Shown: in pieces, positions 50,474 through 59,344 of the stretch
How positions within the stretch are numbered: position 1 is the stretch's first letter
Layout: every line of letters begins with the position of its first letter
From: Streptomyces sp. NBC_00569
GTDB taxonomy: Bacteria; Actinomycetota; Actinomycetes; Streptomycetales; Streptomycetaceae
Reading direction: 5' to 3'
NCBI RefSeq assembly: GCF_036345255.1
Contig: NZ_CP107783.1
Span: 8,363,001-8,427,000 of the forward strand
DNA: 64,000 nucleotides
Position numbers and translations under genes: made by a program
Notes under the pieces: generated by a model
The model's database searches: none
The model's input: the letters and a program-made list of their open reading frames with translations, nothing else
What the model was told of the DNA's origin: nothing

Positions 50474-50977
50474 ATGACACAGATGCTTGCCCCGCCCAGC
50501 CCGGCGGCCCTTCGTGCCTGCATGGCCCGGTTCGCCACCGGTGTCACCGTCGTGACGTACGCGGGCGAAGACGGCCCGCGCGGCGCGACGATGAACTCCT
50601 TCACCTCCGTCTCCGCGGAGCCCCCACTTGTCCTCGTCAGTGTCGCCCGTCGCGCTCGCTGCCACGACCAGCTGCTCGACCGCCCCTTCTGTGTGAACAT
50701 CCTGGGGGCCGAACAGGAGCCGCTGGCGCGGCAGTTCGCCGGGGCGCGCGAGGCGGCCGAGCCGCGCTGGGCCGACGGAACCTCCGTCCCGCGCCTGGCG
50801 AACCCCCTCGCCTGGGTGGAATGCGAGCCCTGGCGCACGTACGACGGCGGCGATCACACCCTCGTCCTGGGCCGCGTCACGGACCTCGGCCATCGCGACG
50901 GCGACGCACTCACCTACGCCTGGAGCCGGTTCGGCGCGGCGACCGAGTCGACCGACGGCTTCGAATACCTCATCTGA
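50474..50977 (+). CDS. hpaC: Flavin reductase component of 4-hydroxyphenylacetate 3-monooxygenase
   Basis: The 167-residue protein is a short-chain flavin reductase: MARFATGVTVVTYAGEDGPR, then GATMNSFTSVSAEPPLVLVS with the flavin-binding loop, and a late DHTLVLGRV with the conserved His. It reduces FAD with NADH and supplies FADH2 to the oxygenase encoded next. The start has AAGGGAG upstream. It opens the homoprotocatechuate operon, 53 bases before hpaB. Confidence 0.9.
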   Translation: MTQMLAPPSPAALRACMARFATGVTVVTYAGEDGPRGATMNSFTSVSAEPPLVLVSVARRARCHDQLLDRPFCVNILGAEQEPLARQFAGAREAAEPRWADGTSVPRLANPLAWVECEPWRTYDGGDHTLVLGRVTDLGHRDGDALTYAWSRFGAATESTDGFEYLI

Positions 50978-51030
50978 TTCGGCGCGGCCCGCTCGCGGCC
51001 GCGCACTCCCACACTTTCAGGAGCACCAGC

Positions 51031-52497
51031 ATGCCTGCACGCACCGGCAAGGAATTCCTCGAGCGACTGTCCAACTCCCGTGCCACCGTGCACATCCAGG
51101 GCGAGACCCTCAAGGGCGGCATCCAGGACCACCCCGCTTTCCGCAATGTCGTCCAGACGTACGCCGAGCTGTACGACCTCCAGCACTCCGACGCCCACAA
51201 GGACGTCCTCACCTACACCTCGCCCACGACCGGCGAGCCCGTCGGCACCTCCTTCCTCACCCCGAAGACTCCCGAGGACCTGGTCAAGCGCCGCAACGCG
51301 TTCAAGGTGTGGGCCGACCACAGCAACGGCATGCTCGGCCGTACCGGCGACTACATGAACAGCTCCCTGATGGCCCTCGCCTCGGCCGCCGACTGGTTCG
51401 CCCAGGCGAATCCGGCGTTCGGCGAGAACATCCGCCGCTACTACGAGCAGGTCCGCGAGCAGGACCTGCTGTGCACGCACACCCTGATCCCGCCGCAGGT
51501 CAACCGCTCGGTCGCCGGCACCCAGCAGGCCGGCGGCAAGCTCGCCGCCCGCATCGTGAAGGAGGACGACAACGGCGTCGTGATCCGCGGAGCGCGCATG
51601 CTCGCGACCATCGCTCCGTTCGCCGACGAGATGCTCGTCTTCCCCTCGACCGTGCTGCGCGGCACCCCCGAGGACAAGCCGTACTCCTACGCCTTCGCCA
51701 TCCCCAACGACACCCCGGGCCTGCGCTACATCGCCCGCGAACCGCTGGACTACGACCGGCCGCGCCACGACCACCCCCTCGCCTCCCGCTTCGAGGAGTC
51801 GGACTGCGTGGTCGTCTTCGACGACGTGCACGTCCCGTTCGAGCGCTGCTTCGCCCTGGGCGACGCGGAGCTCTGCAACGGCTTCTACTCGCAGACCAAC
51901 TCGGTCAACCACATGACCCACCAGGTCGTGACCCGCACCACGGCCAAGACCGAGTATGTCCTCGGTCTGGTGTCGCTCCTCACCGAGGCCATCGGCATCG
52001 AGCAGTTCGGCCACGTCCAGGAGGACGTGGCCGAGATCATCACCACGCTGGAGACGCTGCGCGCCTTCCTGCGCGCCGCGGAGGCCGACGCCGAACTCAA
52101 CGAGTACGGCGTGCTCACCCCGGCCTGGGCGCCGCTCAACGCCGCCCGCAACCTCTATCCCAAGCTCTACCAGCGCTTCCCGGCGATCCTGCGCAAGCTC
52201 GGCGCCTCCGGCCTGATGGCCACGCCGACCGAACTGGACGTCAACGGCCCCGCCGCCGCCGACATCGAGGCCTACCTGCAGTCGGCCACGCTGACGGGCG
52301 CGGAGCGCGTCAAGCTCTTCCGCCTGGTGTGGGACACCTGCATCTCCGCCTTCTCCAGCCGGCAGGCCCTGTACGAGTACTATTTCTTCGGCGACCCGGT
52401 GCGGATGGCCGGTGCCTACGTGAAGTCGTACGACCGCGAGCCCTACAAGGCCAAGGTGCAGGCCTTCTTGGACCAGCACAGCCTGGAGCGCTCGTGA
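51031..52497 (+). CDS. hpaB: 4-hydroxyphenylacetate 3-monooxygenase, oxygenase component
   Basis: The 488-residue protein matches two-component FADH2-dependent phenol hydroxylases of the HpaB family: SNGMLGRTGDYMNSSLMALA, LCTHTLIPPQVNRS, and the flavin region SRFEESDCVVVFDDVHVPFE. It hydroxylates 4-hydroxyphenylacetate to 3,4-dihydroxyphenylacetate (homoprotocatechuate). ATG 51031 has CAGGAG upstream; the frame is open earlier but lies inside hpaC. Its stop overlaps the next start by one base. Confidence 0.93.
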   Translation: MPARTGKEFLERLSNSRATVHIQGETLKGGIQDHPAFRNVVQTYAELYDLQHSDAHKDVLTYTSPTTGEPVGTSFLTPKTPEDLVKRRNAFKVWADHSNGMLGRTGDYMNSSLMALASAADWFAQANPAFGENIRRYYEQVREQDLLCTHTLIPPQVNRSVAGTQQAGGKLAARIVKEDDNGVVIRGARMLATIAPFADEMLVFPSTVLRGTPEDKPYSYAFAIPNDTPGLRYIAREPLDYDRPRHDHPLASRFEESDCVVVFDDVHVPFERCFALGDAELCNGFYSQTNSVNHMTHQVVTRTTAKTEYVLGLVSLLTEAIGIEQFGHVQEDVAEIITTLETLRAFLRAAEADAELNEYGVLTPAWAPLNAARNLYPKLYQRFPAILRKLGASGLMATPTELDVNGPAAADIEAYLQSATLTGAERVKLFRLVWDTCISAFSSRQALYEYYFFGDPVRMAGAYVKSYDREPYKAKVQAFLDQHSLERS

Positions 52498-53987
52498 TGA
52501 CGCACCCGCTCGGCAATCCTCCCTCGAAGATCATCGCGGTTCACCTCAACTACCCCAGCCGCGCCCGGGAACGGGGACGCATCCCCGCCCACCCGTCCTA
52601 CTTCCTCAAGCCGCCCTCGTCCCTCGCGGGCACCAAGGACGCCCTCGTGCGTCCGCAGGGCTGCGAACTCCTGGGCTTCGAGGGGGAGATCGCCCTGGTG
52701 ATCGGCTCGCGCGCCCAGCGGGTGAGCCCTGAGGATGCCTGGGAGTACGTGCGCTGGGTGACCGCGGCCAATGACGCGGGGGTCTACGACCTGCGCTACG
52801 CGGACCGCGGCTCCAACCTCCGCTCCAAGGGGGCCGACGGGCTCACGCCGCTCGGCCCGCGACTCCTCGACGCCCGCCAACTCGACCCGGCCGCACTTCA
52901 GTTGCGTTCCTGGGTCAACGGTGAGCTGGTCCAGGACGACACCACGGACACCCTCCTGTTCCCCTTCGGGCAGCTGATCGCCGACCTGTCGCGCCTCGTC
53001 ACGCTGGAGCCGGGGGACGTCATCCTCACCGGCACCCCGGCCGGCGCCTCCGTCGCCTCACCGGGGGATGTGGTGGAGGTCGAGGTCCGCGGCAGCGGCC
53101 TGTCCACGGGCCGTCTGCGCAACCCCGTCGCCGCCGGGCCCGCCCTGGAGGCGTACGGAGCGATGCCCAGGGCGGACGAGGTGGAGCGCGAGGCGGCGTA
53201 CGGCACCGCCTACACGCCAACCCCCCTGCTAGCAAAGGGGCTTGAGGACGGGCTGCGGTCGGTTGCCGTCGCCACCCTCAGCGCACAGCTCCGCTCCCGC
53301 GGACTGCCGCACATGAGCATCGACGGCGTCCGCCCCACGCTGCCGGGCCAGAAGATGGTGGGCGTCGCCCACACCCTTCGCTACCTGCCCCTGCGCGAGG
53401 ACCTCTTCAAGAAGTACGGCGCCGGCATGAACGCCCAGAAGCGGGCGATCGAGGAGCTGCGGCCCGGCCATGTACTCGTCATGGACGCCCGCCGCGACAC
53501 CTCGGCCGGCACCCTCGGTGACATCCTCGCGCTGCGCGCCCAGACGCGCGGCGCGGCCGGGGTTGTCACCGACGGCGGCCTGCGTGACAGCGCCGCGGTC
53601 ACCGATCTGGGCCTGCCGGTGTACCACGGGGGTGAGCACCCCTCGGTCCTGGGCCGCCGCCATGTGCCGTGGGACTCCGGCGTGCCCATCGCCTGCGGTG
53701 GAGCCCTGGTCCAGCCCGGCGACCTGATCGTCGGCGACGCGGACGGCGTCGTGGTCGTACCGCTCGACCTCGCGGAGGAGCTGATCGCCGACTGCCAGGA
53801 GCAGGAGCTGCGCGAACAGTTCATCACCGAGCAGGTGCGCGCCGGGCACAGCGTGGACGGCCTCTACCCCCTCGGACCTGAGTGGAGCGAGCCGTTCGAG
53901 CTGTGGCGCCGCAGCCGCACGCACGACACATCCGACACTTCTGACTCTTCGTACGCCCCGCATGCCTCGCAAGGAGATTCCGCATGA
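52497..53987 (+). CDS. FAH-RraA fusion, probable HpaG-type isomerase/decarboxylase
   Basis: The 496-residue protein joins two domains. Residues 1-220 are an FAH domain (GFEGEIALVIG metal site, ANDAGVYDLRYADRGSNLRS, LEPGDVILTGTPAG). Residues 250-460 are an RraA-like domain (GVAHTLRYLPLRED; GAAGVVTDGGLRDSAAV with the conserved Arg-Asp; CGGALVQPGDLIVGDADGVV). In known hpa pathways HpaG is two FAH domains doing isomerisation and decarboxylation of 5-oxopent-3-ene-1,2,5-tricarboxylate. Here the RraA domain, whose relatives are oxaloacetate decarboxylases and aldolases, may supply the decarboxylase half (inference). A Ser/Thr-rich tail ends it. It overlaps both neighbours. Confidence 0.85.
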   Translation: MTHPLGNPPSKIIAVHLNYPSRARERGRIPAHPSYFLKPPSSLAGTKDALVRPQGCELLGFEGEIALVIGSRAQRVSPEDAWEYVRWVTAANDAGVYDLRYADRGSNLRSKGADGLTPLGPRLLDARQLDPAALQLRSWVNGELVQDDTTDTLLFPFGQLIADLSRLVTLEPGDVILTGTPAGASVASPGDVVEVEVRGSGLSTGRLRNPVAAGPALEAYGAMPRADEVEREAAYGTAYTPTPLLAKGLEDGLRSVAVATLSAQLRSRGLPHMSIDGVRPTLPGQKMVGVAHTLRYLPLREDLFKKYGAGMNAQKRAIEELRPGHVLVMDARRDTSAGTLGDILALRAQTRGAAGVVTDGGLRDSAAVTDLGLPVYHGGEHPSVLGRRHVPWDSGVPIACGGALVQPGDLIVGDADGVVVVPLDLAEELIADCQEQELREQFITEQVRAGHSVDGLYPLGPEWSEPFELWRRSRTHDTSDTSDSSYAPHASQGDSA

Positions 53988-54931
53988 AGTTCCGCAGCGA
54001 TCCCGCCGTCATACGGGGATCCATCGCCCCTGTCGTCACCCCGTTCACCGACGAGGGCGCTGTCGACCATGAGGGCCTGCGCTCGCTGATCCGCTTCCAG
54101 CTGGATTCCGGCTCGCACGGCATCTCGCTCGGCGGCTCCACCGGTGAGCCGAGCGCGCAGACCGTCGCCGAGCGGATTGCCGGCATGCGGACGGCGGTCG
54201 AGGAGATCGGGGACCGGGTCCCCTTCCTGCCGGGAACCGGCTCGCACAAGCTGAACGAGACACTCGAACTGACCGCAGCGGCAAGGGACTTGGGAGCCGA
54301 CGCGGCACTAGTGATCACGCCCTATTACGCGCGCCCCACCCAGGAGGCCCTCTACCGGTGGTACGCCACCGTGGCCCGCGAGTTCCCGGACATGCCGATC
54401 GTCGCGTACAACGTGCCCTCGCGCACCGCCGTCGACATCGCACCCGAGACGGTGAAGCGACTGTTCACCGACTTCGAGAACTTCGTCGGCGTCAAGGAGA
54501 CGACGAAGGACTTCGAGCACTTCTCCCGTGTGCTCCACGCCTGCGGCCGCTCGCTGCTCGTGTGGTCCGGTATCGAGCTGCTGTCCCTGCCGCTACTCGC
54601 CCTGGGCGGCGCCGGCTTCGTCAGCGCGGTGGCCAACCTGGCGCCGACCGCCGTGGCACGCATGTATGAGCTGTGGGAGGCGGGCGACTTCGAGGGCGCC
54701 CGCGAACTGCACTACCGCCTGCACCCGCTGGTGGACCTGCTGTTCGTGGAGACCAACCCGGCCCCGGCGAAGTGGGTCCTGGCCCAGCAGGGGCGGATCG
54801 CCTCGCCGCACGTACGGCCGCCGCTCATCACGCCCACCGACCCGGGCCTGACCCGCATCCGCGCGCTCCTCACCGAGGGCGGCGACCTGACGCAGCAGCT
54901 GGGAACGCAGCAGAACGGAGCCGACCAGTGA
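53984..54931 (+). CDS. Dihydrodipicolinate synthase-family aldolase of the hpa operon
   Basis: The 315-residue protein is a DapA-like TIM barrel: VTPFTDEGAVDHEGLRSLIR, the GGSTGEPSAQT motif, the catalytic Tyr in ITPYYARPTQE and YNVPSRTAVDI, and Schiff-base Lys in FVGVKETTKD. In this operon it may replace the class II HpaI aldolase that cleaves 2,4-dihydroxyhept-2-ene-dioate to pyruvate and succinate semialdehyde (inference). It is only moderately like the DapA-family protein at 46572, so the two are not a recent duplication. It overlaps both neighbours by four bases. Confidence 0.88.
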   Translation: MKFRSDPAVIRGSIAPVVTPFTDEGAVDHEGLRSLIRFQLDSGSHGISLGGSTGEPSAQTVAERIAGMRTAVEEIGDRVPFLPGTGSHKLNETLELTAAARDLGADAALVITPYYARPTQEALYRWYATVAREFPDMPIVAYNVPSRTAVDIAPETVKRLFTDFENFVGVKETTKDFEHFSRVLHACGRSLLVWSGIELLSLPLLALGGAGFVSAVANLAPTAVARMYELWEAGDFEGARELHYRLHPLVDLLFVETNPAPAKWVLAQQGRIASPHVRPPLITPTDPGLTRIRALLTEGGDLTQQLGTQQNGADQ

Positions 54932-56415
54932 GCAACTCGCCCGAGGGCCTGCCCTCGACCATCCGGCACTGGATCGGCGGCGAACTCGTCGACGCGTCCG
55001 ACGGACGCACCTTCGACGTATCCGACCCTGCCTCCAACTCCGTCTACGCGCAGGCGGCACGCGGCGCAGCCGCCGACATCCAACGGGCTGTCACTGCGGC
55101 CGAGTCCGCCTTCCCCGCCTGGTCGGCCCTCTCGAACCGTGAGCGCGCCCGCGTCCTGAACCGCATCGCCGACGCCGTGGAGGCGCGCCACGACCGGCTC
55201 GCCCAGTTCGAGTCGTACGACTCCGGCCTCCCGATCACCCAGGCCAGGGGCCAGGCACGCCGCGCCGCCGAGAACTTCCGCTACTTCGCCGACGTCATCG
55301 TCGCGCTCGGCGAGGAGGCGTTCCGGCAGGGCGGCGACCAGTTCAGCTACGTGGTGCGCACCCCGGTCGGGGTCGCCGGGCTCATCACACCGTGGAACAC
55401 CCCGTTCATGCTGGAGAGCTGGAAACTCGCCCCGGCGCTCGCCTCCGGCTGCACCCTGATCCTCAAGCCCGCCGAGTGGACCCCGCTGTCCGCGACGCTG
55501 TGGCCGGAGATCTTCGCCGAGGCGGGCGTGCCGGCCGGAGTCGTGAACATCGTCCACGGCATCGGTGACGAGGCCGGTCAGGCACTGGTCGACCACCCGG
55601 ACGTCCCGTTGATCTCCTTCACCGGCTCGACCGACACCGGTCGGCACATCATCCGTTCCTCCGCCGAGCACCTGAAGACCACCTCCATGGAACTGGGCGG
55701 CAAGTCGCCGGTGGTCCTGTTCGCCGACGCCGACATCGAGGCGGCCCTCGACTCGGTCGTCTTCGGCGTGTTCTCGCTCAACGGCGAGCGCTGCACTGCC
55801 GGTTCACGCGTCCTCGTCGAGCGGCCGCTCTACGAGGAGTTCACCCGCCGCCTCGCCGAGCGCGCCGAGCAGGTCACGGTCGGACTCCCTGCGGGCCCGG
55901 ACACCCAGGTCGGCGCGCTGGTCCACAGTGAGCACTACGAACGTGTCCTGAACTACGTCGAGATCGGCAAGAAGGAAGCCCGGCTGGTGGCGGGTGGTGC
56001 CCGCCCCAACCACCTCGCCGAGGGCAACTACCTCCAGCCGACCGTCTTCGCCGATGTGGCGAGGGACGCCCGGATCTTCCAGGAGGAGATCTTCGGCCCC
56101 GTCGTGGCGGTCGCACCCTTCGACGACGAGGCGGAGGCGGTCGAGCTGGCGAACGCCACCCGGTTCGGCCTGGCCGCGTACATCTGGACCTCGGACCTCA
56201 AGCGCGGCCACCGCATCGCGCACGCCGTCGAATCCGGCATGGTCTGGATCAACTCCCACAACATCCGTGACCTGCGCACCCCCTTCGGCGGCGTGAAGGC
56301 ATCCGGCGTGGGCCGCGAAGGAGGTGCCCACAGCATCGACTTCTACACCGAGTCCAAGATCGTCCACGTGGCCCTCGGAGACGTGCACACCCCCCGATTC
56401 GGAGTCGCCCGATGA
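54928..56415 (+). CDS. hpaE: 5-carboxymethyl-2-hydroxymuconate semialdehyde dehydrogenase
   Basis: The 495-residue aldehyde dehydrogenase has TPWNTPFMLESWKLAPALAS, catalytic Glu in MELGGKSPVVLF and nucleophile Cys in SLNGERCTAGSRVLVE, as in HpaE. It oxidises the semialdehyde formed by HpaD ring cleavage, with NAD. GTG 54928 overlaps the preceding stop (GTGA). The frame is open further upstream, but that would lie inside the aldolase gene. It overlaps hpaD by four bases. Confidence 0.92.
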   Translation: MSNSPEGLPSTIRHWIGGELVDASDGRTFDVSDPASNSVYAQAARGAAADIQRAVTAAESAFPAWSALSNRERARVLNRIADAVEARHDRLAQFESYDSGLPITQARGQARRAAENFRYFADVIVALGEEAFRQGGDQFSYVVRTPVGVAGLITPWNTPFMLESWKLAPALASGCTLILKPAEWTPLSATLWPEIFAEAGVPAGVVNIVHGIGDEAGQALVDHPDVPLISFTGSTDTGRHIIRSSAEHLKTTSMELGGKSPVVLFADADIEAALDSVVFGVFSLNGERCTAGSRVLVERPLYEEFTRRLAERAEQVTVGLPAGPDTQVGALVHSEHYERVLNYVEIGKKEARLVAGGARPNHLAEGNYLQPTVFADVARDARIFQEEIFGPVVAVAPFDDEAEAVELANATRFGLAAYIWTSDLKRGHRIAHAVESGMVWINSHNIRDLRTPFGGVKASGVGREGGAHSIDFYTESKIVHVALGDVHTPRFGVAR

Positions 56416-57434
56416 CTGCCGCGCCTGCTGTGACTGTCGCACCCGCACCGGACGTGGTGCGCTCCGCCTACGCCCAGCTCGCTGTCACCGACCTGTCCCG
56501 GGCCCGCTGGTTCTGGGTGGACATGCTCGGCTTCCACGTCCAGCACGAGGACGCCGGCTCGCTCTACCTGCGCGGAACGGACGAACTGACCCACCACTCC
56601 CTCGTCCTGCGCAAGGGCGAGACCGCGGCGCTCGACCACATCGCGTACCGCGTGCGTACCCCCGAGGACGTGGACAAGGCGGAGAGGTTCTTCACCGAAC
56701 TCGGCCGCCCGGTAAAGAGGTTGAAGAAGGACAAGGGCACGGTCGGCGTCGGCGACGCGGTCCGCGTCATCGACCCGCTCGGCTTCCCGGTCGAGTTCTT
56801 CCACGACATCGAACGCGGCGAGCGTCTCATCCAGCGCTACGACCTCCACCGCGGCGCGCAGATCGCCCGCCTCGACCACTTCAACATCTGCACCCCCGAC
56901 ATCCCGGCCGCCTACGCCCACTACAAGTCCCTCGGCTTCGGCTGCTCGGAGACCATCGAGGGCGACGAGCACGAGCTGTACGCGGCGTGGATGTACCGCA
57001 AGCAGACCGTCCACGACGTCGCCTTCACCGGTGGTGCCGGACCGCGCCTGCACCACCTAGGGGTGGCCACCCACGAATCCCACCAGGTGCTGCGTACCGC
57101 CGACATCTTCGGCGCGCTCCACGAGGAGAAGCACATCGAGCGCGGGCCGGGCCGACACGGCGTCTCCAACGCCTTCTACGTCTACCTCCGCGACCCGGAC
57201 GGCCACCGCGTCGAGATCTACACCTCCGACTACTACACCGGCGACCCGGACCACGAGACGTACCGCTGGAACGTCCACGACGATCGCCGCCGCGACTTCT
57301 GGGGCAACGCCGTCATCGAGTCCTGGTACAAGGAGGCGACCCCGGTCCTCGACCTGGGAGGGAAGCCGCAGCCGGTCGGTGATGCCCTGCTGGACGAGTC
57401 CGCTGTCCAGGTCGGCGCGGACGGGCTCGGCTGA
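56412..57434 (+). CDS. hpaD: 3,4-dihydroxyphenylacetate 2,3-dioxygenase
   Basis: The 340-residue VOC-type extradiol dioxygenase resembles the Brevibacterium/Arthrobacter homoprotocatechuate dioxygenases in length and motifs. Ligands are His156 in RLDHFNICTPD, His214/215 in LHHLGVATHE and Glu268 in GHRVEIYTSDYY, and the C-terminal lid ends in AVIESWYKEA. It opens homoprotocatechuate next to its hydroxyl groups. It closes the operon, with a hairpin 12 bases after the stop. It is distinct in sequence and codon use from the dioxygenase at 38094. Confidence 0.93.
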   Translation: MTAAPAVTVAPAPDVVRSAYAQLAVTDLSRARWFWVDMLGFHVQHEDAGSLYLRGTDELTHHSLVLRKGETAALDHIAYRVRTPEDVDKAERFFTELGRPVKRLKKDKGTVGVGDAVRVIDPLGFPVEFFHDIERGERLIQRYDLHRGAQIARLDHFNICTPDIPAAYAHYKSLGFGCSETIEGDEHELYAAWMYRKQTVHDVAFTGGAGPRLHHLGVATHESHQVLRTADIFGALHEEKHIERGPGRHGVSNAFYVYLRDPDGHRVEIYTSDYYTGDPDHETYRWNVHDDRRRDFWGNAVIESWYKEATPVLDLGGKPQPVGDALLDESAVQVGADGLG

Positions 57435-57446
57435 CTGCGCGGAACA

Positions 57447-57474
57447 GCTCCGGTGCCGGGTGCGGCACCGGAGC
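57447..57474 (+). terminator. Hairpin terminator of the hpa operon
   Basis: GCTCCGGTGCC (57447-57457) pairs perfectly with GGCACCGGAGC (57464-57474) around a 6-base loop, 12 bases after the hpaD stop. The following 57475-57762 stretch holds no supportable gene. Confidence 0.8.
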
Positions 57475-57762
57475 GTTCAGCACGGCGAGGTCAGAGCGTG
57501 GATCGATGTGGACGGCCTTGGGCGGGGCGCGAATGCCGCGATGGTGAACCGGCCGTCAGAACCGGCATCCTCCCTGGTCAACAGGGGTGACCCGACCTCG
57601 GAAGCCGTTCGGTGGCTGCGCCGATTGCCGCGTATCCTGTAAAGGATCAAGTAGCCGTCCAAGGCTTCGACTTTGTCGAGGCAACTGCCCGGCTCAACCG
57701 TTGCTGGATGATCGGTCGGGCACGCGCCGAGATTGTCCACGTTGTAAGAGCGAGGGGGTGCC

Positions 57763-58374
57763 ATGTCCGAGCAGGCGGCACCGACCACGGCGATCGCCCG
57801 GCCTACCAAGAGGCTCTCGGCAAGCCGTGAGCGAACCATCCTACGAGCCGTCTATGAGGTACTCGCTGAGTCCGGATACCAGGGACTGCGCTACGAGGCA
57901 GTGGCGACCCGCGCCAGGACGAGCAAGGCCACGCTGTACCGGCACTGGCCCACCAAGGCGGACCTGGTGACCACGGCCATCAGCTGCCGCCCGGCCGAAG
58001 ACCTGCAGGTGCCGGACACTGGCACGCTGCGCGGCGACCTCCTGGCATACCTCCGGTTGCTCGCCGAGTGGATGAGTGGCGAGCAAGGCGCCGTGATCAG
58101 CGGTCTTTTCGTCACCATGCGCAATGATGCCGAGCTCGCGGCGCTGCTGCGCCCCTTGTTGATCCCCGCTGTACCGCCCGTCCGGGCTGTCTGCGAGCGG
58201 GCGGAACAGCGTGGGGAACTCGCTCTGGATCACCAGGACGTGCGATTCATCGATGAGCTCTGTGCGCCGGCTCTGTTCATGCGCCACGCTCTGCTCGGCC
58301 TGCCTCTGGATGCGGAGTTCGTCGAGTATCTGGTCGACGGCGTTGCCATGCCGCTGCTGACCCGCGCCACGTGA
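57763..58374 (+). CDS. TetR-family transcriptional regulator
   Basis: The 203-residue protein has the TetR DNA-binding domain (SRERTILRAVYEVLAESGYQ, then YEAVATRARTSKATLYRHWP) and a C-terminal domain of the TetR_C type (AEWMSGEQGAVISGLFVTMR). It has no divergent partner; the P450 module starts 780 bases downstream on the same strand, across a pseudogene. Its target is unknown. The start has GGGGG about 5 bases upstream. Confidence 0.88.
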   Translation: MSEQAAPTTAIARPTKRLSASRERTILRAVYEVLAESGYQGLRYEAVATRARTSKATLYRHWPTKADLVTTAISCRPAEDLQVPDTGTLRGDLLAYLRLLAEWMSGEQGAVISGLFVTMRNDAELAALLRPLLIPAVPPVRAVCERAEQRGELALDHQDVRFIDELCAPALFMRHALLGLPLDAEFVEYLVDGVAMPLLTRAT

Positions 58375-58385
58375 CGTCCCGGTCT

Positions 58386-58895
58386 GCCCCAGGCGCGTGC
58401 TTCGTGCACTTCGCTGAAGATCTCGGCGTCGGTGATCAGGCCCCAGTCGGTGCAGACGATGCCGTCGAATCCGAGCTTGTCCCGCAGTAGCCCTTGTACG
58501 ACGCCCTTGTTGAGGCCGAACCCGACTTCTTCCCAGTCGGTACCGATGGGCTGGCCGTAGTAGGGCATCATCTGGGCGCAGCCGGCGGCGATGGCCGCCT
58601 TGAAGGGTTCGAGGTGCAGGTCGCGCATGCCACCGGGGTAGACCTGGTTCCTTGCCCCAGGGGAAGTGCGGGTCCTCGCCGTCGAGTTGGGGGCCGCCGC
58701 CGGGGAAGTGCTTGACCATGGCCGAGACCGACTGCTTGCCCAACCGCTCACCCTGGAGGCCGCGGACGTAGGCGCGGACGAGCTCGCTCGCCGCGCTGAG
58801 CGACCCGCAACTGGTGTACGAGTTCGCGGACACAGTCTGGTGCCGCATGATCCACAACGGGCCTGATGCTGTGGCGAGTTCGGAGATCGCCTCCA
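58386..58895 (-). pseudogene. Glycoside hydrolase family 3 fragment, frameshifted
   Basis: One frame reads SELVRAYVRGLQGERLGKQS and SAMVKHFPGGGPQLDGEDPH followed by FPWGK. A second frame continues with NQVYPGGMRDLHLEPFKAAI and, further on, LGFDGIVCTDWGLITDAEIF, with the nucleophile-region Asp in CTDWG. The switch is at about 58650, where an extra G makes AAGGAAC instead of AAGAAC. Both the N-terminal start and the second GH3 domain are missing. It was once a beta-glucosidase-type gene and is now dead; the break at 58386 lies next to the TetR stop. Confidence 0.75.
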
Positions 58896-59152
58896 TGCCG
58901 GCCCCGTGATTTGTCGGCTTCGGACGCCCGCCTCACGTGCCCTGGCTCCATCGTGAGGGTCATGGTCACGATGCTCCACTGCCCATCATGCGTGTGACCT
59001 CGGTGGGTCATATGTTGAGTGTATCGATGAGTGAAGGAATTGATATTTGTCGGATCCCTCGGTGCGGGTCACTGTGATAACTGCTGGAGTCCCTACCGCT
59101 TGATACGCCATGCACCTGCAGGGCGGGCTCCACAAGAAGGGAGTCTTCCCAA

Positions 59153-59344
59153 ATGTTCGAAGTCACAGTGGATTTCGCCAAGTGCGACGCGAACGGCACC
59201 TGTGCGGCGCTCATGCCGGACATCTTCCGTATCGGCGAGGACGGGCTGCTCGAGCAGCTGCGGACCGACGTCGAGGAGGAGCGTGCGGACGAACTTGAAG
59301 AAGTTGTCCTGTGCTGCCCGCTGGGGGCGATCTCCGCCTCATGA
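59153..59344 (+). CDS. 3Fe-4S ferredoxin for cytochrome P450
   Basis: The 63-residue protein has the single-cluster pattern Cys11-x5-Cys17 ... Cys55-Pro (AKCDANGTCAAL; CCPLGAI). The central Cys of a 4Fe-4S motif is replaced by Asn14, so a 3Fe-4S cluster is expected. It passes electrons to the P450 whose ATG overlaps its stop (ATGA). The start has AAGGGAG upstream. A matching reductase is the last gene of this module. Confidence 0.92.
   Translation: MFEVTVDFAKCDANGTCAALMPDIFRIGEDGLLEQLRTDVEEERADELEEVVLCCPLGAISAS

Noticed and set aside
46572..54931. The two DapA-family genes as a recent duplication
   Set aside because: Motifs and lengths differ clearly (LGISEIS against GGSTGEPSAQ; 339 against 315 residues), so they belong to separate branches.
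57477..57839. 120-residue minus-strand frame between hpaD and the TetR gene
   Set aside because: It overlaps the TetR gene start, has no domain, and its third-position base use is only weakly coding-like. A small gene cannot be fully excluded.
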